A stretch of DNA of 53,944 nt, taken from Pelomyxa schiedti (taxonomy: Eukaryota > Evosea > Pelobiontida > Pelomyxidae). Of this stretch, positions 22,185 through 32,439 are shown in pieces; position 1 is the stretch's first letter, and each line of letters opens with the position of its first letter. The DNA lies in assembly GCA_020536535.1 (NCBI GenBank), contig JAHLWZ010000507.1, forward strand, positions 1 to 53,944. Reading direction: 5' to 3'. Position numbers and translations under genes: made by a program. A model generated the notes under the pieces. That model saw only the letters and a program-made list of their open reading frames with translations. It was not told the origin of the DNA and made no database searches.

Positions 22185-24116
22185 TTGTTCCGTACAACAG
22201 ACACGTCACCTGGAAACAGAAGCGCCCTGCACCAAGCGGTGAATCAACTTTGTTTTGTTTCTAGGCAAATGAGGGGCTTTCAGTCGCCCAGAAGGGTCTA
22301 CATTCACCGGGTGCCATTGGACTGGGGGAATGGAACGCAGAGACTGAGCCATCTCCCAACACTGGGGTAGGAAAACGCTCCTTGTCCAAGTTTCCGTAAA
22401 CGACTCCCGGAGACTAATCAACGAAAGCCGAAAACAGTGGAAAAGATCCCACTAACAAGCATAAAATCCGGGGTATTTGAAAAGACCTCAATGGGAGGTG
22501 CGTGTATGGCCAAGACCAGGGTCGTAGAAAGACCTACCACGCCGGTGATACCCCCAGATAAACTCACCCCCGTGGTCTGTTCCACCCCTTTTTTTTGGCG
22601 GGTTAAACAGAAATCCCCTGCGCTCCCGCCACATTTATGCTGTTTTGTTTTAACAAGTGCTCTTTTTGTTAGGGGGGCTCATTTTCGCATCTAACTGAGG
22701 AGGTGGATGCTCTGGTTGTTTCAGTGGCATCTTTGAACCACGTTATTGCCCATGTACTACTGAAATAATTGTCCCTCGTTTGACATTTGAAAGGAAGCCA
22801 AGCGGCACACTGATTTAGAACGTCAGTGGCAAGCTGAGCGCGCCTCACTGCACGACCATATTCTCAGTCTCGAGGTAATTACCAACCTTCTTCACTATCG
22901 AGCGGGAAACCAAAGAAAAAAAACAAACCAAAAAGGAAAGAGAACGCCATTTACAGTCACGGCTCGAACAACAGCGGGCCGATATGGTTCAGATGGTGAG
23001 CAGTGCATTGCACTGCTTCACAGCACCAAACGTCCCGGCTGACGATCCTGACGACTTGAATAACACTCTTCTTACTCTTCAGGAGGTGAGTGGTTGTTTG
23101 TCTTAGTGCCTCACTTTGCCGGTGTGTGGGTATCCTTAATGTCTTGTGTTTGTTGTGTAGGCGTGCGTAACCTAACTTTCGTTTTTTTTCTCCTGTCATT
23201 GCCCTTCATCTGAAAGGAAAAAGCCAGCCTGGAAAAGAAAGTGGAGAAAGTTGCTAACCAGCTAAAGCGAGAGGAAATGATGAGAGGGGCATTAGCGTTG
23301 AGTGTGGATGCTCTAAGAAATAGAGTTTTAACCATGCCTCCGGTTATAAGCACTCCTAGAGTAACCAACCCGGGGCAAATTGACAGAAATGTTAATGTAT
23401 GCTGAAGGGGCTCACACATAAACCAACCTTTGTAAAAGAAACCAACAAAACCCGCAATGAAGAAAGTAATGTTTGAACTGTATGATACCGTAATACCATT
23501 TGAACAGACAGCACCACTGGCAAACACTGGAGTGGTTTCGTCTACTTGAAATTTTTTTCCCGTTCTAACTGTCTATTCATAGGAAACAGAATCACAACCA
23601 CTATTGGCACCGCCATCACCTCACCAAACTTCGACGATACCGAACGTAGACTCGATTCCGATATCATCTGTAAAAATACTTAATTCACCTCACCCAACCG
23701 CAAACCAATTGCAGTCTTCCTCCCCACGTAAACCACCAACCAATATCGCGCCAGTAAATCAACCACCACCCACAGACCAACCTATTCATTCCTCTCCACA
23801 AGCAACACAAAGCCCCCCGAAAACCCAAACCACATCAAACCCCTCCCGGCCTGCATTGACCTCCTCGCAGAATTCCTCTCCCAGAACACAACGATCAGCA
23901 ACCCCTCCTCAGACTTCATCACCGCAATCACGCTCCCGCTCACCCTCACCTATTTCGCAATCACCAAGGTCTTCACAATCATCATCACAACCACCACCCC
24001 CACCATCACAGCTGCAAACAGGCAACACTCAATTATCCACAGCTCCACAGTTTCCTGACTTCTCAAGGCAACAACACAAGCCCACAGTCCTCCCTCCACT
24101 TCACACCAAACTCTAA
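22081..24116 (+). CDS. Coiled-coil protein with Ser/Pro/Gln-rich tail
   Basis: No family recognised. Exons that join in phase encode NEGLSVAQKGLHSPG, PKTVEKIPLTSIKSG, EVDALVVSVASLNH, EAKRHTDLERQWQAERASL, a segment SRLEQQRADMVQM ending TLLTLQE, then EKASLEKKVEKVANQLKREEMM and, after a 180-base intron, a low-complexity Ser/Pro/Gln/Thr tail ending TAA at 24116. Heptad-like spacing in three exons suggests a coiled coil. No ATG lies between 22084 and 22265; the nearest upstream ATG, at 22083, sits in a small exon with a perfect AAAGTAAGT donor and joins in phase, but overlaps AGPAT exon 1 antisense. The start is therefore uncertain; the gene body from 22264 is firmer. Confidence 0.6.
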
Positions 24117-24356
24117 CCCCCTAGATGTATATCTTAATGTTATGTAAACTTTTGTACCAAAGAGCAACTTTAGCAAAACTTCTTCCGGCTTCTTCGGAGA
24201 TGGCAGTGTTACCCCAGTTCTAATTTTAAGATGAGCCCCGAAAAAAGCCAAGGATCAACGAAGCCGAAAATCATCAGTATAAAGAAAAAAAAAAAAAGCG
24301 AAACGACTCGAAGAAACATCCATCACCTTGTCGCTAGAAGGGGCTAGTTTCGAAAG

Positions 24357-27300
24357 ATGTCAGACCCACAATTGTCGTTTATGTTGCGAGGGTACTCGGC
24401 CTCGCCAATCGTAAACTTTCCGCAAAGCCCACAACTGCAACAGCAACCAACAGAAACAACAACCTCGTTGTTTCCCCCTCAACAGCAGCAGGCAACTACT
24501 GTCAATACCAGTGGTGTGCCTCAGTCTCCACCGACATCTCTTCGACACAATGTGCTGGACACGGCACTGTGGCCGGGCGATCCCACAATTCCACTCTCAC
24601 TGTGCGATGTGGTCGACGGGGAACTCACATCCGCCGCCGCCATCTCGTCACTCCCCATTCCCACAATCCCAATCCCACCACCGGCCCTCCCAACCACCGC
24701 CCCTCCCCCATTGACACCGTCACCCTCCCCCTCGTTCCAAAGCCCCACAACGCACCCACAGTCCCCCGCCCTTTGGACATCACCCACCCTCGCGCCCGAC
24801 AATTGTGGGACGTGGTATTCCCAACCACGTCCCAACTACGTCTGCTCAGTGAACAACGTCGGCTACCCTGGGGACGAGGACTCACTGAGGAGAATGACCC
24901 CTGAGGCCTTGTGGTTCTTGTATAAGGCCTTGCATAACCTTGGCTGCCAAAACGCACAAGCTCTGTTGACTCTTGATTCGTTGACCGACAGACCGGCACA
25001 CGGCCGGCCGTGCTCTCCCACAATGTACACTCCCAATTTGACAATGCCATCCGGAGGCAATGGCTTGTCTGATGGGGGGACTGCAATTTCGCCCGCGTCA
25101 CAAATGACTTCGGTTTTGTCACCGGTTGCAGACCCCAGCGATGGCGATAGATTTTTTGTGATAAAAAGATTGCTGCAGGAAGTGCCTGGTTTTCTAGATG
25201 TTATATCTCGCGACCGCTCTATTTTAGATCGTGCTGTTCAATGGAGAATAACAGATAAGGTAAACTTGCCAAATTAAATCATAAAGCTGAACGTTTTCAG
25301 AATGAAAATAGTCCCGATGGGCTGCAGCTTGCTGCAATAACTGGGGGCTGCTCACTTACTTCAATCAATGCCCTCTTTGATTTTTACGAAATTCAACAGC
25401 TCATTAGCCATCTCACACATAACCAAATTGCCCGATTGAGTCGTGGCATTCCACAAACAACATCAGCAAACCACCTTTGTCGGACTTACATGACCAACCT
25501 GCGAGAAACACTGATAGCAATTGATCAACGCACTCTAGAGTGCTGTCATAGTACTCTACTGAATATGCCACCTTCTGCACAAAGAAGCACTATGCTGAAG
25601 ATTATTCCTAGAATCCGACCAGAGGTATGTCTCCTTGTATTCTTTCTCCACTTACAAACTGCACAAGGCAATACCTCTCTTCTCGGAGATATTCAAGTTA
25701 CCACTCTCCGAGCTAGTCAACCTGAAAGACCTTATTTGCATGTTGAAACCTAATCAACTATCACAATTGTATTTGTTTTTGCAGGTAATGCCTCCTTTTT
25801 TACACCCTATTCTTTTGTAACAAAATCAGCTTGAAGTTGATATATCTTCTTTGTTGAAGACGCACATGGCACCAGAATACTCACATTCAGTCCCCAATGC
25901 AGAAACATTCACCCTACCCAATGCCACATCCATTCATTCCACTATGTCGTCGTCCCTGCCAAGTGACTTTTCTCTAGATGGGGGAAATTTTTTTGACGAC
26001 TTGATGTATGGAAACTTTGATCCACCTGTCAATTTCTCACTGCCCGACCTGCCTATGCCGCAATCACAGCAAACTCTACAAGTTCACTCTCAAATTCAAG
26101 GGAAAGCACATCTTCCCAACATCGACTCTCACCAAGTTGATGCACCAAGTCAAAATCGTCCACCGCAACAAAATTCACAACTTCAACAAGCATATCACAT
26201 TTCCTCTCAAGCTGCATTCGCCAAGCAAACATCTCCCGTTTCGTTTCCCCCAACCACTTTTTCTTCCCCTATACAACCTTATTCTTCACCACTTTCAAAT
26301 TTTCCCACCATATCATCCCTAGTGGCTGCACCACCAGCAATCCCATCTTTTGCACCCACCCCCATACAATCTACACCCCAAGAACTTCGACATATTTCAA
26401 CTACACCCATTGCGCCCTCACCAAGTACCACTGTAACTACCATCTCACCAGGACTATCTCCACTTTCACTTTCACCTCAATCCCCTTCTGAAGTTCAGGT
26501 TAAGCAAAGAAAGTACTCTGCGAAATCTGGTTTGCTCTCCTCTCTGGTAGATATGTCTTAAGCTTAATTGTGCAATTAGCTTCAAAGCCTTATTCACGGC
26601 AAACACCAACAAGAAGTCCCATGCCAAATTCCGACACCTCCAAAGAAGGCTCTCCACCTTCACTCCCACCAGTACCTCTTACATCGAGCCCAAATATGTC
26701 CACCCAACCCTCCCCCCTATCAGGGAAACTGTCTTTAAAACTATCAAGAGCACCACCGAACCAGACAGTTTATCAACGCATATTGCGACCACACCCTGCT
26801 GTGATGGTTGTTGGGCCAGCAGATTTATCAACAGATTACTTGTTCATAGCAGTAACATTGCGGCGATCTGACAACGATGAGGAGCTTCCAGCTTACCTCG
26901 AAGGAACCAAGTTTGTAATGGTAAGTGGACTTGCCTAATGCATGAGCGCTCACGTAATATACAAAAGATATCAAAAGGAGTATTTGCGGTATTCAACAAA
27001 CTTAAAATTTTATGCACAACTCAGCAACAGGGAGCACAATTTTATCTCCGATTCACTCTTTTCCAGTTTGTACTCGATGGTTAAGATAATGACTCATTTT
27101 CACACTTTAGTTACATAGGAGAAGTGTTCTTTCCTGTTCAGGGTGCCACAGCACGATCCGATCCAATCGAAGTATTCTCGCACACAGTCTATCTGCGTGA
27201 AAGAAAAGAAGGTTTTTTTTCCCCCGAAACTCTTTCCAAATAAGATTTATACCCTGCAGCCGGTGCGAAACCAGCTCCTCTTGTAGAGCAGTTGTTGCCA

Positions 27301-27637
27301 CCGTCTGGTCCTCCTGGAACCAGAGTTGTAATTCTGGGTAAGAATTTTGCCAAGGAACCGTCCCTGAGAGTGGCATTCCATGACACTGTAATCTTTCCGC
27401 AATTCCACGAAGAATGTATGTTGGGACCCTTCAACATGAAAACCGCATATATTCCCATAAAGCTTTACCTACAAAACAAACTTATACCGTACCAAAGGTA
27501 CATTGATATGCCAAGTACCGCATATCCCAGGCTATTGCCCAGGTGCACCAGTAACAGTCGCGGTGCGAGTGACCAATGACGGCATCAAGTTTAGTCAGGG
27601 CACAACAGCCACTTTCACATATTGCAACAACGATTGA
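24357..27637 (+). CDS. CudA-like putative transcription factor with IPT/TIG domain
   Basis: ATG at 24357 opens a long Gln/Pro/Ser/Thr N-terminus. Next is a conserved-looking all-helical region (RFFVIKRLLQEVPGFLDV ... LFDFYEIQQLISHL ... FKLPLSELVNLKDLICML), then a second disordered stretch. A beta-rich region follows: YQRILRPHPAVMVVGP, LFIAVTLRRSD, GVFAVFNKLKILCTTQQQG, FYLRFTLF, DPIEVFSHTVYLRERK. The last part resembles the STAT/CudA DNA-binding core, where a run ending ...IEVFSHxxYL precedes the tail. The end is an IPT/TIG domain: LLPPSGPPGTRVVILGKNF ... VAVRVTNDGIKFSQGT, TGA at 27635-27637. Seven introns were placed. A nuclear DNA-binding role is inferred from these resemblances; CudA proteins are known from Dictyostelium and Entamoeba. 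Confidence 0.65.
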
Positions 27638-27831
27638 GCTCAATCCCAATCGACAAATAACACTAGCCTAAAAAAATTGTTGTATCAAAAACATCTGTTT
27701 TTTTTTCCCCCTTTATGGCGTGTAACTTCTTTGTTTTTTTGGTCATTTAGATCGAACCCTGGTGAGTATGGCGTTTAGAGAAGAAAGACTAAGGAAGAAA
27801 GTTCCGCATGAGGGAATTACCTTTGGAATTG

Positions 27832-28788
27832 TCAGCTAGAACCAGTAGGCGGGGAAGCTGGGGTTTCCATGAGAATTGACAGCAGCTCCCTGTGTATGGT
27901 AGGGGCCGAAACTAGGACGCCGTAAGGAGGCTTCAAGAAGCACTCGTCCCCGTCCAAAGCGGTCACCACGGCGCCAGACTCGCGCGCTACGAGCGCGGCG
28001 GCGGCCGAGTCCCAGGGCTGCAGGGCCACCTCCCAGTACGCGTCCATGCGGCCCGCCGCGACGCTGCACATGCTGACGGCGGCCGACCCGATGTTGCGGA
28101 TGCCCTGGCAGCGCCCGATGAGCCGGCCAAAGTGCGCCGCGTTGGCCGCGATGACCCAGTCGCGGGGCGCGAAGCCGGTCACCAGCAGGCTGCCCAGGAG
28201 GTCCGCGGGCTCGGAGGCGCCGCCGCCGCGGCGGCAGGGGCGCCCGTTGAGCGTGGCGCCGCGCCCCGCCTGGGCCGCGAACAGCTCGTCGCGGGCCACG
28301 TCGTAGACCGCGCCCAGGACGGGGTTCTGCGGCCCGCGGGCGAACGCGATGCAGACGGCGAAGGTGGGGTAGCCGTGCGCGAAGTTGGTGGTGCCGTCGA
28401 GCGGGTCTATGTACCACACAGAGTCGGCGGCGGTTCCCTCGCTGCGCCCACTTTCTTCGGCCACAATCTATGTATGCGGGCCAGGTTGTGTGTGTCATGT
28501 GTCATGTGACCACATTAATGTCTTGACATTACAGATGAGAGACGCGTTTTCGTCGGCGATGCGTCCATTGGCGTAGTGAAGGGAGCTGTAGGAGCATACC
28601 GTGTGAGAGGGGAATTTAGCTTTGATGGCAGACGTTATGTAGGCCTCTGACAGCTTGTCTGTCTCGGTAACAAGGTCGATTCGGTTCTTGTGCTCTATGG
28701 CCTGACTGCGACCAATTCCCTGCCTCACAATCGCGCCGGCATTTAGTGCCACCTCTTTTAAAAAGTCCAGGCTCGGCTCTGCGTCCAT
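27832..28788 (-). CDS. Inositol monophosphatase family phosphatase
   Basis: Hydrolyses inositol phosphates, recycling inositol for phosphoinositide synthesis. Two exons: the first starts at ATG 28788 (MDAEPSLDFLKEVALNAG) and contains DLVTETDKLSE, the metal-site region; the second begins at about 28468 with IVAEESG, then WYIDPLDGTTNFAHGYP, the full DPLDGTxNF signature with both metal-binding Asp. Later WDSAAAALVARESGAVVT is the second signature (WDxAAxxLxxxEAGG). The stop is TGA at 27832-27834. The last exon is extremely GC-rich compared with its neighbours and its introns. An open frame upstream of 28788 lacks family similarity and was not included. Confidence 0.93.
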
Positions 28789-29202
28789 CACCAACGCGTA
28801 CTTCGAAGAAAAAACGAACAAATTTTAGATGGTTTTCGGAGAAATCTGCTTTTGACAAGTTGGATGAAAAAATTCCGAGTTCGGGGCCTACTCTATTTGG
28901 TTGAAGAAAAGATACAGACTGCCGAGCCTCGGCGCAGATAACGAAAATGAGCCGATCACAAATTGACAGAAATATTTTTGTCACTGGTTGCCGGACAGCT
29001 GCTAGACCACTGCGTGCGATAGGAACACGACCAAGTAGCATAAGGTCCAAGGGCGAAAGGTTCTTCTTCGTCACAACTCATTATTGGGTTAATCTAGAGA
29101 GTTCGTGACGTCCGAGCGACTGCATTTTGAACCAGGTCTAATCTATCGCCAGGTTGGGCGCCTCCTGTTGACCGGGACCATGTCTATCCAGCTGACAAGC
29201 GG

Positions 29203-31770
29203 ATGTCGGACAACCAGCCGTCAGAGGATGCGAATGATTGTGAACAGATTTTCACGGGAGAGAACTGTAAGTGGCAAAACAAAAACGGGCTTAGACTTCC
29301 TCTCGAAGCTGCCTCCAACAATTACTTTCCTCCCTCATTTCCATTCTAACTCTCTCGATTGTACTGCCATTGACACTCTCAGGAACACGAAATCTCGCAT
29401 ACTCCTAAAAACACCAATCGTTTCCTTTTTTTTTTCACCCAACACCCCCAGGGGTTTACGATGTCTGTGTTGACGCTGAAGCGTTTACCGACCATGTGGA
29501 TATTCGTACCAAAGGCGACAATGTAGTAGTGGATGGCCGAGACATCCCTGTCTGGGCTTGGTGTAAAGGAGGTCTTCCTGACTTCGCAGCGATAAGGAAA
29601 TTCGTCCCCCTGTGGGTACGCAGCTGGACGCGGGCTGATATCACACCAGTCGTTGTACTTCCTAACGTTCTATTGGCAAGCTCTAGTGAAGACAAGAAGT
29701 CTGAAAGTATGCACAATGCGCAGAAGCACGTGGAGGCATACTATTACATGACACACGGGCAGCCGTGTGATGGGTTGCGCCCATCTTCTGGCGTTTCTAG
29801 TTTTTTGCGTTGTAAACCACGCAATGCTTCATCCACTACTTCTACGGCCGCTTCCGCATCATCTTCTACAAGTTACCCAATGACTGCAGCCACTTGTGTT
29901 GTACCACCTGGGCAGAAAATACTCAAAGAAACTGCAGATATATGTGCACATTGTTCCTCTCAACACTTTATTGGGTGCATTCCCAGGAAACTCGTTGTGC
30001 CACACCCTGTGGCTTGGCAAGTGATATATGAAACCTTAAAAACCTGCAAAGTCAAGGTAAACCTTCCTGAGGGAATCAAGTAACTAAATACTGCATTGTA
30101 CTAAGATGTACAAGGCCACAACTAACGTTGGAAAAGGTACTTTTCTCTCACAGTAATTTGAGGAGAGAACTAGCTGGTCTCTGTGGGCACAATACTGCAG
30201 GCGTTGTTACCAGGGATTACAGATTACTGCTCTTCCCTGAGGTACCTGCTGTGCTCTTGGAGATACAGCACCACAGTAAGAAAGTGTCCTGCCGCTATGT
30301 GTCACAGTATGTACTCCTTTTTTCAAGGAATTTTCTCATAGCTACTCAGAGCATCAGTGTGCTCATATTACAGCCTTTGTTCCCGCCAAATGCCCCTTCT
30401 TGCTGCACTTAAGATTAAGAACACAGGTCTGACAAAAGCCGATTTTGAAACTGTACGATGTTGTTGCATTACAGAGGAGATTATTCCAGAGACCATGACT
30501 GATGTGAGTTCCCGAGTTGAGACTCTCAGTGTTTATGAGAAGTGGGATACGTTAGTATTTTCGGCTGTTAGACACAATGCTGTAATGCATTGTGGGGTGG
30601 ATGGAGCTTCGGCCAGGTCCGTTAACCTGAACGAGAAGTTCCCAAGAACAACTGGCTTGGGGATGCGATTTCTAAACCTGGCAGAAGAGCCCCCTGAAGT
30701 TGTTGTTGCCATTTTGCACCAAGTGTTCTGGCCCACGCCATCATTTGCCACACCCAGTACTGTTTTTCAACCAGGTCACCGTCTTGTAGGAACTATATTC
30801 CATGACTTGGAATATGGTACATACATACACAAGTTGGACATAAACAGTGTGGATACAACAAGTAAGGTCACTCATTTCTGCCAATGTACTCACAATAATC
30901 AGGTTTGATGATGAAACCCCAGCACCTTGTTGAAAACTGTCACACTGCAGCCTCTTTACACCCCAATGTGGAAGCTCTGGCTGCCGCACTCAATTCCCTG
31001 CCTAACGGCCGTGAGATTTATGCTGTCTATACACTTGTAAAGCTTCTCGCTGACGAGTTGTTGCCATGCGTTTCTCAGTGCCTTGTCGCTCAAGCTCTTC
31101 TTACTGAATGTTACTCTGCCGATTTCGCAGTTGTATTGTGCCCGCGGCACACTGAAGATATATGGAGGTTTCTTGACAACGTTACTGACCTCCAGGCCTA
31201 CAACTGGATGCAAGAAAAGGAATTGTTTTGTGCCTCAAAGATATTCAACGTAAGGACCATGAACCAGCTCCTCAATGTTGTTCACAACACCATGCAAGCA
31301 CCAGATAGTTACCACTTAGCCCTTTCCCAAGCCCAAGCCATTTTAGAAGGTAGGATCGACACAAGTGCCTTGGTAGAGCTGATCAAACTATCTCAATCGG
31401 CACCTATGCAACCACCTTTTCCCCTGCAATCAGATACCAGTTCCCCTACAACAAGGCAAAAGCGACCTGCACACCCTGTAGCAAAAGATAATGCTAAACA
31501 GGTTAGGGCAGATGAACACATAGCTAAAGAAGCTCTAGTCAAAAGGCTTATGTTAGGTATTATTATTAGTAGAGTCAAACACTTATCACATGTTTCTTAC
31601 TTTACTTTGTAGAGGCTGGTTATACATTCCCACCTGAAAGGAATAAGGGGAAAGTATTAAACTCTGACCTATGGGACTTCCTTACCCATACGTTGAAGGA
31701 TGAAATACAAGGAAGATTCACAAGGAATCAAATAATTGAAAGGATTCTCACACACTTTGACAAGGAATGA
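29203..31770 (+). CDS. Large unrecognised protein (possible PIN/FEN-like fold, tentative)
   Basis: Exon 1 starts at ATG 29203 (MSDNQPSEDANDC); the donor at 29270 joins in phase to VYDVCVDAEAFTDHVDI at 29455. This exon includes GDNVVVDGRDIPVWAW, ADITPVVVLPNVLL and PGQKILKETADICAHC. Later exons give LRRELAGLCGHNTAG, LLLFPEVPAVLLEI, LTKADFETVRCCCI, HLVENCHTAASLHPN, a helical region ending in VELIKLSQSA and a last exon GYTFPPERNKGKVLNSDLWDFLTH, TGA at 31768-31770. The early alternation of hydrophobic strands with Asp, and the DITPVVVxPN strand, faintly recall MKT1/Asteroid-type FEN relatives, which often lack catalytic acids. That is a guess. The intron near 30080-30105 is either very short or wrongly placed. 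Unknown function. Confidence 0.6.
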
Positions 31771-32430
31771 GCTTCAAGTCCAAATCCACAGCCCAAACAC
31801 AAAAAAGAGGATAAAAAGTATGAGGCAATAAAAATGTTGTTTTGTTTGTACCTTGTGTTGAGATAAAAAACTATGCTAATGGTAAACAGCGATTCTTCCT
31901 TAGTACGATGTCAGGTGCCTGGAATCGAACCACGGTTCTCCTGTTCAGAGAACAGGCGCATTGCCACTATGCTACACAATCCACCGACAAGGCATGCGTT
32001 TGCATGCAACGGTTTTGTGTGGGGAGAATGACAAAAGGGAGGAGAAGAAAAAACAAAAAGAAGAAGAAAAAAGAAAAAAAGAAAAAAGAAAAAAATTAGT
32101 AAAAAAAATTAGTAGATACGACAGTGTTTTGTTGGCTTGGAATGGTACACTCTCTCCTGCATAAAAAGAACCCCCATTGCGGTTTCAGTGGGGGATGGCT
32201 ACTTGTTGGAAATGTGGACAATAGCTGTAGACGGAAGTACAGACGTAGACGTGCTTTGTGCGTGTAGAATACGGTGCCGGAACTACGACTGCAACAACAA
32301 AGAGATCTTGGTACTGCGTAAACCTAGCAGCGGTGGCAGTGTCGAGGGAGGATCTTCGGGGGCTGGTGTACGTACTGTAACTACTCCGATTACGGCGATG
32401 AGCGATCTTACTGTTTCTGGTCCCCTATGC
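31771..32430. other. Intergenic stretch with tRNA-like element, A/G-rich tract and weak ORF
   Basis: Besides the tRNA-like element, this holds a polyadenylation-type aataaa at about 31827, 57 bases after the preceding stop. A purine-only stretch of A with scattered G and C lies at 32038-32110. An open frame begins at ATG 32211 (MWTIAVDGSTDVD) and ends TAG at 32457. The last part of that frame (CTYPFSIPE) could be the N-terminus of the broken lipase that follows, but nothing confirms this. Confidence 0.5.
31909..31983 (-). tRNA. tRNA-like element (possibly a decayed tRNA)
   Basis: On the minus strand the 3' half reads like a tRNA: a perfect 5-bp anticodon stem (CCTGT/ACAGG), then a T arm with TTCGATT loop and a 4/5-paired stem. 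Upstream, GCAT/ATGC closes a D-arm-like loop containing GG. However, the anticodon loop TCTCTGA has C where tRNAs have U33, and the 5' acceptor strand pairs with only about three of the seven 3' bases. It is either a tRNA pseudogene, or my 5' boundary is off. Identity is not settled; TCT (Arg) is the literal reading of positions 34-36. Confidence 0.4.
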
Positions 32431-32439
32431 ACGTATCCT

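Noticed and set aside
32038-32110. A/G-rich stretch as a possible telomere-like or triplex element
   Set aside because: It is irregular, with no repeated unit; simple low complexity is enough.
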